This document shows positions 9,698 to 18,857 of a stretch of 64,000 bases of DNA, in pieces (the first letter of the stretch is position 1; every line of letters starts with the position of its first letter). The position numbers and the translations under genes were made by a program. The notes beneath the pieces were generated by a model. It had not been told where the DNA came from. It was given only the letters and a program-made list of their open reading frames with translations, and did no database searches. Source of the DNA: Paraprevotella xylaniphila YIT 11841. GTDB lineage: Bacteria > Bacteroidota > Bacteroidia > Bacteroidales > Bacteroidaceae. Location: positions 47,496-111,495 of the forward strand of contig NZ_GL883831.1 in the NCBI RefSeq assembly GCF_000205165.1, given 5' to 3'.

Positions 9698-9752
9698 CTT
9701 GTTTTTTAAGAGGTTACCAAGCACTCATCGCGTATTCCATCCGGAACGCGGG
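9698..9752 (-). promoter_or_regulatory. Possible preQ1-I-like leader of the queuosine operon
   Basis: On the RNA (minus strand) a hairpin at 9750-9729 (CGCGT/ACGCG outer stem with an inner TCC/GGA) is followed by GAG-TGC-TTGG-TAAC-CTC-TTAAAAAA-CAAG ending five bases before the AUG. GAG/CUC can form P1 and CUUG/CAAG a pseudoknot P2 across an A-rich tail, the layout of preQ1-I aptamers (P1, short L1 ending in C, P2, A-rich L3). P1 is short (three contiguous pairs), so this is a candidate and not a firm call. Genetic context (transporter, queC, queF) supports it. Confidence 0.42.
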
Positions 9753-9754
9753 GA

Positions 9755-9787
9755 CAAAGATACGATAAAGACGGGAGAGAACAAAAA
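9755..9787 (-). promoter_or_regulatory. Promoter of the queuosine operon
   Basis: TTTTTG (-33, complement of 9782-9787), 19 bp, then TATCTTTG (-7, complement of 9755-9762): a near-perfect Bacteroidetes promoter. Transcription should begin at about 9749, just at the leader hairpin. Confidence 0.75.
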
Positions 9788-9871
9788 GAACCTATAAAAA
9801 AAGTTTATCAGATGGAAAAAGAAAAAAGAATTCGTACCTTTACCTATTATTTATAATTTTTTACGGAAAAA

Positions 9872-10966
9872 ATGAAAAAACAAATTTTAAGCCTATTTCT
9901 GGCCACATACTGCGGAATGGCCTTTGCACAAACGAATTATAAAGTAACATTCACCACAGACCAGACTGACATCACCAACGTGTACCTGTGCTCGAAAGAG
10001 GATGGCACCGTCCTGGATAGCGCAACCTGCCAAGACGGCAAAGCCTCATTCGACGGGAAAACCAACCTCCCCAAAATTGCAGCCATCAGCATAGACCAAC
10101 AAGCCAAGAAGCCGGTAACTTTACTGATATTGGACGATACGCCGGCCACCATTGTACAAACTTCCGGCTCAACGGACATCAACGGCTCCCCATTGAACCG
10201 TAAATACTCCGAAATAAAGGAAAAGGCCAGAACGTATGACAACCAAATGAAAAAACTGCAAATAGAAGCACGGGATATCGCACAAAGCCACAATGGCAAC
10301 CTGCCGAACGCTGACGCCGACCGGCTGCAACAAGCTTTTGATGAAGCCGTACAAGGGCAAGCCGAAAGCATCCGGCAAGCCTTGGAGGAAAACAAAGACA
10401 ATTTGATTCCGGCCCTCCTCATCTCTGTCTACGGAGACCGGCTTGAAGACCAATACGTAGGAAATTATCTGGAAACGTACGCCTACAAAGACAACGGATG
10501 CCTCAATGAAGTAAACCAATACATGGCAGCCCTGAAACGTAAAGCCATCGGTAGCATGTTCACGGATTTTACCATGGATGACATGGAAGGCACGCCCCAC
10601 AAGCTGTCCGACTACGTAGGTAAAGGGAACTATGTCTTGGTAGATTTTTGGGCCAGTTGGTGCGGCCCATGCCGTGCGGAAATGCCGAACGTAAAGAAAG
10701 CCTACGAACAATTCCACCCGAAAGGATTTGAAATCGTAGGCATCTCGTTCGATGCACAAAAAGGCGCATGGGAAAAAGGCACGAAAGATTTGGGCATCAC
10801 TTGGCCACAAATGTCCGACTTAAAAGCTTGGAACTGCGAGGCAGGCAAACTATACGGTATACGAGGCATCCCGGCCACCATACTTTTCGGCCCAGACGGC
10901 AAAATCGTGGCCACGAACCTGCGCGGAGAAGAACTCCAGAAAAAACTGGAAGAGATTTACCAATAA
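9872..10966 (+). CDS. DUF4369/thioredoxin-like thiol-disulfide protein
   Basis: 364 aa, exported: cleavable signal MKKQILSLFLATYCGMAFAQ. Residues 20-120 form a DUF4369-like beta domain, 120-225 a helical region, and 230-364 a TlpA/AhpC-TSA thioredoxin fold with the active-site segment [11 protein letters not shown] (CxxC) and the cis-proline region GIRGIPATILFG. Bacteroidetes carry many such periplasmic proteins, presumed to reduce or isomerise extracytoplasmic thiols. A weak TACCTTTA -7-like box lies at 9835-9842. It is a distant paralogue of the protein at 15177. Confidence 0.87.
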   Translation: MKKQILSLFLATYCGMAFAQTNYKVTFTTDQTDITNVYLCSKEDGTVLDSATCQDGKASFDGKTNLPKIAAISIDQQAKKPVTLLILDDTPATIVQTSGSTDINGSPLNRKYSEIKEKARTYDNQMKKLQIEARDIAQSHNGNLPNADADRLQQAFDEAVQGQAESIRQALEENKDNLIPALLISVYGDRLEDQYVGNYLETYAYKDNGCLNEVNQYMAALKRKAIGSMFTDFTMDDMEGTPHKLSDYVGKGNYVLVDFWASWCGPCRAEMPNVKKAYEQFHPKGFEIVGISFDAQKGAWEKGTKDLGITWPQMSDLKAWNCEAGKLYGIRGIPATILFGPDGKIVATNLRGEELQKKLEEIYQ

Positions 10967-11002
10967 CCCGCAAACAGAACGTTCCTACGTTCCCATTCAC
11001 GG

Positions 11003-11039
11003 AAGATGGCATCTCCGGATATTCCGGAAACGCCATCTT
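11003..11039. terminator. Convergent hairpin terminator
   Basis: AAGATGGC / GCCATCTT stem with an inner CCGG / CCGG pairing, between convergent genes. Confidence 0.6.
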
Positions 11040-11079
11040 TCGCTTTATTATCCCGCTAAATTATGCTCTTGCCCAAACC

Positions 11080-12642
11080 TTAAAAACTAAAGTCTATACC
11101 CAGACCAAACACTTTGTTGGTACGGGTGAAAGAGTCACTACCCTTCAACGCCCCTGTCGCCACCAAAACGTCGGCCACAGGCTGTCCGGCCGCCATGGCC
11201 ACCGTATTGCTAATGCCATTATAGTCGTTCGTCGTACGGTTGTAGTCCTTATAGAAAGTTTGGAAATAAGCCACGTTCACTTTGATATGCTTTGTGGCTT
11301 GTATGCCGAAGCCCACCCCCATAGAGTTGGAGCTGACATTAAAACTCATGTCCTTCATATAAGCATCCGTCAGTCCGTAATGCGTGTTCTGCCATCCGGC
11401 ACTGAACTGCAACCTGTCGCAAATGTCGTATTCCACCCCGGCCAGGATTTCCCTTGAACCGCTTTCAAGAAGTTTTTGGGAGTCGCCTTCCTGCGAAGCC
11501 TGTTTGTCGAAATAATGATGGTAACCTGCCATCACACGCAACGATGGCAGGATTTCGTATTGCGCACCAAGGGTCAACAGTGCCGGAATGTCTTCCTTCA
11601 CAGTCCGCCCGTCGCGGAACTTGTCCAACATGGCCAAGCGTTCAGCCGACTCACTGTTGGCCGCACGGTTGTCCAAACGAATTTTCGTCTTAAACTCATA
11701 CTTGGCGCCAAAGTTGAACTTGCCTATTTTATAGTCCAAGCCGATAATGGGCGTAAAGCCCCACCCCGTCTGGTCGCAGTTAAGCGTCACGTCTTCTGTA
11801 GCTACCGCCAAAGTACCCATTTGTTTGGCAGCCGCACCGGCCTTTTGGGCCAATTCGGCATACTGTTGCGCCAAATCCTGATTTCCGGCAGCGGCAGCCT
11901 GTTCGGCAGCCGCCGTCAGTTGGCCGGCTTTTTCTAAATAAGAAGCCATTTGGCTTGAAAACAAAACCGGAGCACTCACCATTCCACCATCGGCCGGATT
12001 ATTCACCGATATGTTCTTCACATAACCGTAGTAGTTCGTCGTGGCATACACCAAACGTCCACCCACGAAAGCCGACAGGTTGTCCGTCACCTTATAGGCC
12101 GCACCGATTTGAAACCCATAATAATATTGGCGTCCGCGCATGTAGCTGTCCATGGAATAGCTATTGATGCCCATATCTTTCCCCAATAAAGGCAGCAACG
12201 CTGCCTGACTCTCAAAAGAGCCTAAACCGTCCTCGAAGGCGCACTTTCCACCTCCACCGCCAATGGCGAAATTGAAAGAATACGACCAACGGCCACGATT
12301 GTAAGCCGCCTGCAAAGAAGGAACAACCGGAGCTTTGGCATCTCCTTTGAACAGTTTGGAAGATTCTCCACGATTGCCTGCACCGTATGCAAAAGGCCCA
12401 AACACAGAAGTAACCTCACGCGTTTGGTAGGCACTTTGGAAGTTCAAGGACAGGTGTAACCCATCCGGCAAGAAAGCTACACCCGCCGGATTACTATACA
12501 CCCCGTCAATGCCAATGGCACCGTCTCGCGCGGGATTGCGCAAGAACGTCACATTCTGATTCGTGTTCGTAAGTAGCCCTCCGGCAAAAGTTAAACTTGA
12601 AACCATCAAGCCAAAGGAAGCCACAAGAGTTTTTTTCTTCAT
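11080..12642 (-). CDS. OmpP1/FadL-family outer-membrane transport protein
   Basis: 520 aa beta-barrel protein. Signal peptide MKKKTLVASFGLMVSSLTFA, then the FadL-family N-terminal plug region (GGLLTNTNQNVTFLRNPARD, GVYSNPAG), alternating amphipathic strands throughout and a terminal aromatic strand ending DFSF, as expected for BAM recognition. An Ala/Gln-rich helical insertion (about 240-280) is unusual for the barrel and probably extracellular or periplasmic. Members carry hydrophobic molecules across the outer membrane; substrate unknown. It is monocistronic with a TAATTTTG promoter. Confidence 0.86.
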   Translation of the reverse strand: MKKKTLVASFGLMVSSLTFAGGLLTNTNQNVTFLRNPARDGAIGIDGVYSNPAGVAFLPDGLHLSLNFQSAYQTREVTSVFGPFAYGAGNRGESSKLFKGDAKAPVVPSLQAAYNRGRWSYSFNFAIGGGGGKCAFEDGLGSFESQAALLPLLGKDMGINSYSMDSYMRGRQYYYGFQIGAAYKVTDNLSAFVGGRLVYATTNYYGYVKNISVNNPADGGMVSAPVLFSSQMASYLEKAGQLTAAAEQAAAAGNQDLAQQYAELAQKAGAAAKQMGTLAVATEDVTLNCDQTGWGFTPIIGLDYKIGKFNFGAKYEFKTKIRLDNRAANSESAERLAMLDKFRDGRTVKEDIPALLTLGAQYEILPSLRVMAGYHHYFDKQASQEGDSQKLLESGSREILAGVEYDICDRLQFSAGWQNTHYGLTDAYMKDMSFNVSSNSMGVGFGIQATKHIKVNVAYFQTFYKDYNRTTNDYNGISNTVAMAAGQPVADVLVATGALKGSDSFTRTNKVFGLGIDFSF

Positions 12643-12670
12643 ACCTATGAATATTTCTAAAAATCGGGCG

Positions 12671-12678
12671 CAAAATTA
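12671..12678 (-). promoter_or_regulatory. -7 element of the FadL-family gene
   Basis: TAATTTTG on the minus strand, 28 bp upstream of the start codon. Confidence 0.5.
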
Positions 12679-12955
12679 ACGATTAAAACTTATATTCACA
12701 AAGAAATCCCTTGTTTTATTCTATTCCCAATCGTTACAAATACAACAAATACAGATTAAGGATTCCATTTCACGACAACGCACCTCCATTTAACGCCCAC
12801 ACAAAAAGCTTCCTTTGATTTTCCATTCTACCGGAATACCTCCAACGCTCTCCTATAATTCACACAGAATATTTGTATATCAACAAAATAAACATATATA
12901 AGCAAACTTTTTTCTACCATTTTCGCTCCCCCTTTCCTATTCCGTTTTTTATACT
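12679..12955. other. AT-rich divergent intergenic region
   Basis: About 370 bp separate the divergent FadL-family gene and tpx. Apart from the two -7 elements (12671-12678 minus, 12956-12963 plus) I see no ORF, repeat or strong hairpin. Confidence 0.5.
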
Positions 12956-12963
12956 TATATTTG
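12956..12963 (+). promoter_or_regulatory. -7 element upstream of tpx
   Basis: TATATTTG, about 50-60 bp upstream of the tpx start; a TTTC about 19 bp upstream is a weak -33. Confidence 0.5.
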
Positions 12964-13022
12964 TTGTGGCCTTTCGACATACTTGCTTCGATGAGAATTA
13001 AACCTACTTAAAAATGACGGAT

Positions 13023-13655
13023 ATGAAAAAAACGCTATTTTTATGGTTGGCATTGGGAGCCACCGTGACTGCTTTTGCCCAATCCCCCAATGGCATCACC
13101 AAAACCTCGGCCGTACAAACGGGACAGACGAAAAACAAGGGAGAATCAATCATCTATAAAAGAAACACCCTACATACGACAGGAAAAATGGTAGAAACGG
13201 GACGCAAGGCACCGGACTTCCACCTGACACAGTCTGACCTGCAAGACGTAAAACTCTCTGACTTCAAAGGTAAGAAAGTCATTCTGAACGTATTCCCCAG
13301 TTTAGACACCCCCACTTGTGCCGTTTCCGTACGTGAATTCAACGAAAAGGCATCGGGACTGGAAAACACGGTCGTGCTCTGCATATCCATGGATTTGCCT
13401 TTCGCACAATCACGGTTCTGCACCACCGAAGGACTTACCCGTGTCATACCGCTTTCGGCCTTCCGAAGCCAGGATTTTACCAAAAACTACGGTTTGCAGA
13501 TTGCAGACGGCCCCATGAAAGGCTTGTTGGCTCGTGCGGTGATCGTGGTGGACGAAAAAGGAATCGTACGGCACACCCAACTGGTCAAAGAGATTTCGCA
13601 GGAACCGGACTATGAAGCGGCATTGGAAAGCGCCGCAACGGCAACTACGGAGTGA
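13023..13655 (+). CDS. tpx: Thiol peroxidase (Tpx), probably exported
   Basis: About 210 aa. Atypical 2-Cys peroxiredoxin that reduces hydroperoxides. The peroxidatic cysteine lies in PSLDTPTCAVSVREFN and the resolving cysteine in AQSRFCTTEGL. In contrast to cytosolic E. coli Tpx, the chain begins with a signal peptide (MKKTLFLWLALGATVTAFAQ) and a roughly 30-residue linker, so it should act in the periplasm. I prefer the ATG at 13023 because it gives a clean signal peptide; an ATG at 13014 is also in frame. Confidence 0.9.
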   Translation: MKKTLFLWLALGATVTAFAQSPNGITKTSAVQTGQTKNKGESIIYKRNTLHTTGKMVETGRKAPDFHLTQSDLQDVKLSDFKGKKVILNVFPSLDTPTCAVSVREFNEKASGLENTVVLCISMDLPFAQSRFCTTEGLTRVIPLSAFRSQDFTKNYGLQIADGPMKGLLARAVIVVDEKGIVRHTQLVKEISQEPDYEAALESAATATTE

Positions 13656-13758
13656 GGACGCAGGCGCATACCCGCCTTCTGCCGCAAACTCCAAAAGGAA
13701 AAGGCTTATGGAGCAGATTTTATCCGCTGTCATCCCTCTTTTGACGGAAGTTTTTTCG

Positions 13759-13766
13759 TATCTTTG
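13759..13766 (+). promoter_or_regulatory. -7 element upstream of ffh
   Basis: TATCTTTG, 36 bp upstream of the ffh start codon; the -33 box is unclear. Confidence 0.55.
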
Positions 13767-13802
13767 CCGCTTTAAGAATCATCATAAAAAAACAAACGAT
13801 AT

Positions 13803-15158
13803 ATGTTCGACAATTTGAGTGAAAGACTAGAACGGTCTTTTAAAATCCTGAAAGGTGAAGGCAAAATCACCGAAATCAACGTGGCTGAAACCTTGAAAGA
13901 CGTGCGCCGCGCATTGCTCGATGCCGACGTGAACTACAAGGTGGCCAAGACTTTTACCGACACGGTAAAGCAAAAGGCATTGGGGCAGAACGTGCTGACA
14001 GCCGTGAAGCCAAGCCAGTTGATGGTAAAAATCGTACACGACGAACTGGCAACCCTGATGGGAGGCGAAACGGCTGAACTGAACCTGCAAGGCCATCCGT
14101 CCGTCATCCTGATGGCGGGTCTGAACGGTGCCGGCAAAACGACCTTGTCCGGAAAACTGGCTCTGATGCTGAAAAGCAAGAAACGTAAGAATCCTTTATT
14201 GGCGGCTTGCGACATCTATCGTCCGGCGGCCATCGAACAGTTGAAAGTGTTGGGCGAACAAATCGGCATCCCCGTATATAGCGAACCGGACAACAAGGAT
14301 GCCGTGCAGATTGCACAGAACGCTGTGAAAGAAGCCAAGGCCAAAGGTTACGACGTGGTCATCGTCGATACGGCCGGACGCCTGGCGGTGGACGAACAGA
14401 TGATGCAGGAAATCGCCGCCATCAAGCACGGTATCAACCCCGACGAGACGCTCTTCGTGGTAGATGCCATGACCGGACAGGATGCCGTGAACACAGCCAA
14501 GGAATTCAACGACCGTCTGGACTTCGACGGCGTGGTGCTCACCAAATTGGACGGCGACACCCGGGGCGGGGCGGCCTTGTCTATCCGTACGGTAGTGAAC
14601 AAGCCCATCAAATTCGTCGGCACGGGAGAGAAAATGGAAGCCATCGACCAGTTCCATCCTTCGCGTATGGCCGACCGTATCCTGGGCATGGGAGACATCG
14701 TGTCGCTCGTGGAAAAGGCTCAGGAACAATACGACGAGGAAGAAGCACGCCGCCTGCAAAAGAAAATCGCCAAGAACCAGTTCGACTTCAACGATTTCAT
14801 GTCGCAAATCCAGCAAATCAAGAAGATGGGTAACCTGAAAGACTTGGCTAGCATGATTCCCGGCGTGGGCAAGGCGCTCAAAGACGTGGAAATCGACGAC
14901 AATGCCTTCAAGAGCATCGAAGCCATCATCCAGAGCATGACTCCGCGTGAACGTACCAATCCGGAAATCCTGAACACTAGCCGCCGCCAACGCATCGCGA
15001 AAGGTTCGGGCACCAACATACAGGAAGTGAACCGCCTCATCAAGCAGTTCGACCAGACGCGCAAAATGATGAAAATGGTGACGGGCAGCAAAATGGGCAA
15101 GATGATGGCCAACATGCCCAAGATTCCGGGTATGCCTAAAATGCCTAAACTGAAATAA
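13803..15158 (+). CDS. ffh: Signal recognition particle GTPase
   Basis: 451 aa. Co-translational targeting of membrane proteins with 4.5S RNA and FtsY. N domain (1-100), GTPase G1 GLNGAGKT at 106-113, DTAGR, TKLDGD and GTGEK segments, and a methionine-rich C-terminal M domain (about 325-451) with the usual Met-Pro-Lys repeats at the end. Full length. Confidence 0.96.
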   Translation: MFDNLSERLERSFKILKGEGKITEINVAETLKDVRRALLDADVNYKVAKTFTDTVKQKALGQNVLTAVKPSQLMVKIVHDELATLMGGETAELNLQGHPSVILMAGLNGAGKTTLSGKLALMLKSKKRKNPLLAACDIYRPAAIEQLKVLGEQIGIPVYSEPDNKDAVQIAQNAVKEAKAKGYDVVIVDTAGRLAVDEQMMQEIAAIKHGINPDETLFVVDAMTGQDAVNTAKEFNDRLDFDGVVLTKLDGDTRGGAALSIRTVVNKPIKFVGTGEKMEAIDQFHPSRMADRILGMGDIVSLVEKAQEQYDEEEARRLQKKIAKNQFDFNDFMSQIQQIKKMGNLKDLASMIPGVGKALKDVEIDDNAFKSIEAIIQSMTPRERTNPEILNTSRRQRIAKGSGTNIQEVNRLIKQFDQTRKMMKMVTGSKMGKMMANMPKIPGMPKMPKLK

Positions 15159-15176
15159 AAAACAATCCGCACAATC

Positions 15177-16283
15177 ATGAGTGAAAGGATGAATAAATAT
15201 TGCGCCGCATTTCTCTTACTGCTTTCTGGTGGGGGAAATGCGGCGCAAGCGCAAACCGCCTACAGCGTCTCCGGACGTATCGAGGACCCGTCCATGGAAG
15301 GACGGAAGATATATCTGAGCATATATGATAACAACAGGGACATAGACTCCGCCACCGTACACAACCAAAGTTTCCGCATGAAAGGAGTGGCCGACGCGCC
15401 ATACTTCGTCCGTTTGGAACCATCCGACAGGAAAAGCTATGCCAATTTCGTCCTCGAAGACTCCGTGGTCATCGACTATCAGGCGCACAAACCTTCCAGT
15501 GGCGGCAAGCTCACGCAAAAGTACCTTTCGTTTTTACAAGAAATGGATTCGCTTAGATCCGCCACGGACTCGTGGAGAAAAAACTATAAGGCGCAACATC
15601 CCGATGCGACCGAAGCACAGTACACCCAAGACTTTTACAAGAGATATTTCCACTTCTACGAAAAATGGATCGGGCAGGAAGGCACCAACGGAGTGGGCGA
15701 ATACGTTTGGCGGGATGCCTACATCCATTTTTACCATACAGGACAAATGGAACTCTTACGGATGCTCCGTGCGTCGCTCAGCCCTTACCTCGCTTCCCTG
15801 AAATTCACCCGAACTGCCGTGGACGAGAAACTTGCCAAATGGGAAAGCACGTCACCCGGAAAACCGTTCATCGACATCGAAGGCATCACGATGGACGGCA
15901 ATCCGACACGCCTCTCCCAATACATAGGAAAAGGCCGTTTCGTTTTGGTCGATTTCTGGGCTAGTTGGTGCGGGCCATGCCGGAAAGAATCAAAAGAGTT
16001 CCTAAAACCGTTATGGGAAAAATACAAGAACGGGAATACTCTGACCATCGTGGGGATAGCCGTCAGAGACGAACTGGAAAAAACGAAAAAAGCCTTGGTG
16101 GAGGAAAACTACTCGTGGCCGCAAATCCTTGATGCGGGTACAAGTCCATTGGACCAATACGCCATCACGGGAATCCCCCACATCATGCTGCTCGCACCGG
16201 ACGGAACTATTCTGGCCCGGAACCTGAGAGGCATGCAAATTGAAAAAACAATCCAAGAACATATCAATAAGAACACGCAATAA
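15177..16283 (+). CDS. DUF4369/thioredoxin-like protein
   Basis: 368 aa, exported (hydrophobic N-terminus ending NAAQAQ); an in-frame ATG at 15189 is an alternative start. DUF4369-like domain (about 28-120), helical middle, and a C-terminal TlpA-like thioredoxin domain with [11 protein letters not shown] and cis-proline [10 protein letters not shown]. It lies between ffh and folD and is probably read with folD, whose start follows 13 nt downstream. Same architecture as the 9872 gene but clearly diverged. Confidence 0.86.
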   Translation: MSERMNKYCAAFLLLLSGGGNAAQAQTAYSVSGRIEDPSMEGRKIYLSIYDNNRDIDSATVHNQSFRMKGVADAPYFVRLEPSDRKSYANFVLEDSVVIDYQAHKPSSGGKLTQKYLSFLQEMDSLRSATDSWRKNYKAQHPDATEAQYTQDFYKRYFHFYEKWIGQEGTNGVGEYVWRDAYIHFYHTGQMELLRMLRASLSPYLASLKFTRTAVDEKLAKWESTSPGKPFIDIEGITMDGNPTRLSQYIGKGRFVLVDFWASWCGPCRKESKEFLKPLWEKYKNGNTLTIVGIAVRDELEKTKKALVEENYSWPQILDAGTSPLDQYAITGIPHIMLLAPDGTILARNLRGMQIEKTIQEHINKNTQ

Positions 16284-16296
16284 AAGGAGGTTAAAA

Positions 16297-17175
16297 ATGA
16301 CATTGATTGACGGAAAGGCCACCGCCGCACAAATCAAGGCGGAAATTGCCGAAGAGGTAAAACAAATCGTAGAAACCGGAGGGAAACGCCCGCATTTGGC
16401 TGCCATCCTCGTGGGACATGACGGAGGCAGCGAGACTTACGTGCGCAACAAGGTTTTGGCTTGCGAAGCCTGCGGTTTTAAATCGACCCTACTCCGCTTC
16501 GAGGATACTATCAGCGAAGAGGAACTTCTGGCCGAAGTGGACAAGCTCAACAAAGACGAGGACGTGGACGGATTCATCGTGCAACTGCCCCTCCCCCGCC
16601 ATATCTCCGAACAGAAAGTCATCGAATCCATCGACTTCCGCAAGGATGTGGACGGTTTCCATCCCATCAACGTGGGAAGAATGGCCATCGGGCTTCCTTG
16701 TTACATCTCAGCCACCCCGAAAGGCATCCTGGAACTGCTCCGGCGTTACCATGTCGAGACGAGCGGCAAGAAATGCGTCATTCTGGGCCGCAGCAACATC
16801 GTAGGTAAACCAATGGCACAGCTTATGATGCAAAAGCAGTATGGCGATGCCACGGTGACCGTATGCCACAGCCGGAGCCGCGACTTGAAGAAAGAATGCC
16901 GCGAGGCGGACATTATCATAGCCGCTATCGGCCAACCTGATTTCGTCACGGCCGACATGGTGAAAGAGGGAGCCACGGTCATCGACGTGGGCACGACACG
17001 CGTCCCCGACGCTACGAAGAAAAACGGATTCCGCCTCAATGGCGATGTGAAATTCGACGAGGTAGCTCCCAAATGTGCTTACATCACCCCCGTACCCGGC
17101 GGAGTCGGCCCGATGACCATCTGCATGCTGATGAAAAATACACTGTCAGCGGGCAAAAAGGAATTCTATCGTTAA
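16297..17175 (+). CDS. folD: Bifunctional methylenetetrahydrofolate dehydrogenase/cyclohydrolase
   Basis: 292 aa. Interconverts methylene-, methenyl- and formyl-THF. Signatures [10 protein letters not shown] (catalytic Lys region), [10 protein letters not shown] and the NAD(P) motif [16 protein letters not shown] are present, then [12 protein letters not shown] near the end. The start at 16297 is preceded by AAAGGAGG, and the upstream in-frame codons lie inside the previous gene, so this start is preferred. Confidence 0.96.
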   Translation: MTLIDGKATAAQIKAEIAEEVKQIVETGGKRPHLAAILVGHDGGSETYVRNKVLACEACGFKSTLLRFEDTISEEELLAEVDKLNKDEDVDGFIVQLPLPRHISEQKVIESIDFRKDVDGFHPINVGRMAIGLPCYISATPKGILELLRRYHVETSGKKCVILGRSNIVGKPMAQLMMQKQYGDATVTVCHSRSRDLKKECREADIIIAAIGQPDFVTADMVKEGATVIDVGTTRVPDATKKNGFRLNGDVKFDEVAPKCAYITPVPGGVGPMTICMLMKNTLSAGKKEFYR

Positions 17176-17192
17176 TAGGGTATTGAACAGAC

Positions 17193-17227
17193 ATAAGGTG
17201 TACCGCCTGCTTGACGGTACACCTTAT
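17193..17227 (+). terminator. folD terminator
   Basis: 13-bp perfect stem ATAAGGTGTACCG / CGGTACACCTTAT shortly after the folD stop. Confidence 0.75.
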
Positions 17228-17296
17228 TATATATAAGCCTTCGCGGACTTCAAGGCTGTGGCTCAAAAAAAGTTTTAGTAAAAATCCGACGAAACA

Positions 17297-17327
17297 TTTG
17301 CAGTTTCAAATAAAATGCGTACCTTTG
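17297..17327 (+). promoter_or_regulatory. tRNA-His promoter
   Basis: TTTG at 17297-17300, 19 bp, TACCTTTG at 17320-17327: a consensus Bacteroidetes promoter about 50 bp upstream of the tRNA. Confidence 0.8.
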
Positions 17328-17378
17328 CATCGCTTTAGGAAAGGAACATGATACTTTCCACACAAGCACACCAAAATG

Positions 17379-17452
17379 GTGACTATAGTTCAGTCGGTTA
17401 GAGCGTCAGATTGTGGTTCTGAATGTCGTGGGTTCGAATCCCACTAGTCACC
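17379..17452 (+). tRNA. tRNA-His (GTG)
   Basis: Cloverleaf reads GTGACTA / TAGTCAC acceptor stem, GTTC/GAGC D stem, TCAGA-TTGTGGT-TCTGA anticodon arm (anticodon GTG) and GTGGG-TTCGAAT-CCCAC T arm. The bases after the acceptor stem are CCA-like (CCCA overlap). The gene is immediately followed by prophage-type sequence, making its 3' end the probable attachment site. Confidence 0.96.
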
Positions 17453-17460
17453 CAAAGAAA

Positions 17461-17494
17461 AAGAGGATTTTCAGCAATGAAATTCCTCTTTTTT
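17461..17494 (+). terminator. Terminator after tRNA-His
   Basis: GAGGATTTTCA-GCAA-TGAAATTCCTC stem (one mismatch) followed by six T. It may belong to the host tRNA unit or lie just inside the prophage left end. Confidence 0.7.
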
Positions 17495-17551
17495 CGCTGT
17501 ATATAAGGAGATTGCGTAGATGGAGACGAAAATATGTCATGAATAACATTG

Positions 17552-17580
17552 TTACAAGTAGACTTTAAGACTTACAAGTA
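17552..17580 (+). repeat. Pair of 9-bp direct repeats next to the integrase
   Basis: TTACAAGTA at 17552-17560 and again at 17572-17580, 20 bp apart, between the tRNA and the integrase. Spacing and place suit arm-type integrase sites, but this is inference. Confidence 0.4.
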
Positions 17581-17617
17581 ACATGAATTTGTTTACCCAT
17601 TGTTTATCCTAAAAGTT

Positions 17618-18817
17618 ATGGCTACATTTAAAGCAACAATAAAGAAAGACAAGCAACGTTCCGATAAAACCTGGAACGTGCTAATAAGATTCACACATGA
17701 ACGTAAGGTGCGATACATCTCCACAACGATGTATGTCACCAAGAAAGACCTGACCGCGTCTTTTAAAATCAAAAACCAACAAGTGATAGACAAATGCGAT
17801 GATTTGATTCGGATTTATCGGGACAAGGTTAACAAGCTGAATCTTGAAATCAACTCCATGGACATTGATTCGGTCATAGATTACCTGAAATCAAAAGATG
17901 ATAAAAGCGGCATAGATTTTATCGCCTTTTCTCGGAAATGGTGTGCGGCGCATACCGAAATAAAGGGAATAAGGAATTACCTTACAGCCCTAAATTCACT
18001 TTGCATGTTTTTTGGAAGAGAAACTATACTATGCAGTGAGATAACCGTCCAAAAGTTGAAAGAGTACGAAGAATATCTTTCAGACAAGAAACGTGCACAA
18101 TCCTTATACCCATCTGCCATTCTCCGGCTGTTTATGGAAGCAAGGAATTATTATAACGATGAGGACAATGACATTATCCGCATAAAACAAAACCTGTCGA
18201 AGTATAAACCCAAACAGCAAAATGTGGCTGAAAAGAGGGCTTTGTCCGTAGAAGAAATCAGAAATGTATTCAATATTCCTTATACCGGAATCAAAGTGAG
18301 GGGGATGGACAATAGAAGGGATTTGGCGAAGGATTGCTTCATGCTTTCTTTTTGCCTGATGGGTATGAACTCCGCCGACCTGTATAATGCCACAGAATAT
18401 GACGGGGAGCATATCACTTACTATCGTACCAAGACAAAAGACCGGAGAAATGATAATGCAAAAATGATTGTCAAGGTACATCCTATAATAAAGCCTTTGA
18501 TAGAGAAATATCGTGGTAAGGAACGTGTGTTTAACTTCTATGAGAGGTTTTCTTCAATGGGTGACTTGAACCGCTCCATAAACATAGGACTTAAAGGAAT
18601 TGGTAGGGAATTGGGTATAGACAATCTCCAATTCTATTCTGCGAGGCATTCCATGGCCACAATCGCTATTAATAAAGTAGGAATAAACAAATATATTGTC
18701 AACGACATGCTTTGTCATGTGGATTCGTCAATGAGGATAACCGACCTGTATATACAAAAGGATTTCGCTCCCGTCAATGATGCTAATTTCAAGCTAATTG
18801 AATATATGTTTGGATAA
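17618..18817 (+). CDS. int: Tyrosine recombinase (phage integrase)
   Basis: 399 aa from ATG 17618 (a TTG six codons upstream is less likely). SAM-like N-terminal arm and core-binding domains precede the catalytic domain (about 210-395). Box II reads YSARHSMAT and the C-terminal box CHVDSSMRITDLYI gives the His and the nucleophilic Tyr. Where most family members have the first catalytic Arg (GLRxSEL) this one reads MGMNSADL, a substitution seen in Bacteroidetes elements of the IntDOT kind. It would integrate and excise the prophage at tRNA-His. Confidence 0.93.
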   Translation: MATFKATIKKDKQRSDKTWNVLIRFTHERKVRYISTTMYVTKKDLTASFKIKNQQVIDKCDDLIRIYRDKVNKLNLEINSMDIDSVIDYLKSKDDKSGIDFIAFSRKWCAAHTEIKGIRNYLTALNSLCMFFGRETILCSEITVQKLKEYEEYLSDKKRAQSLYPSAILRLFMEARNYYNDEDNDIIRIKQNLSKYKPKQQNVAEKRALSVEEIRNVFNIPYTGIKVRGMDNRRDLAKDCFMLSFCLMGMNSADLYNATEYDGEHITYYRTKTKDRRNDNAKMIVKVHPIIKPLIEKYRGKERVFNFYERFSSMGDLNRSINIGLKGIGRELGIDNLQFYSARHSMATIAINKVGINKYIVNDMLCHVDSSMRITDLYIQKDFAPVNDANFKLIEYMFG

Positions 18818-18824
18818 GATGCTT

Positions 18825-18852
18825 AAAGCCGGAGGTATAGTTCTCCGGCTTT
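18825..18852. terminator. Convergent terminator int / ORF6N gene
   Basis: AAAGCCGGAG / CTCCGGCTTT stem, then TTTC on the plus strand. Serves the integrase and possibly the opposing gene. Confidence 0.8.
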
Positions 18853-18857
18853 TTCTG

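Noticed and set aside
17600..17617. TTG start for the integrase
   Set aside because: The ATG at 17618 directly begins the typical MATFKATIKK integrase N-terminus.
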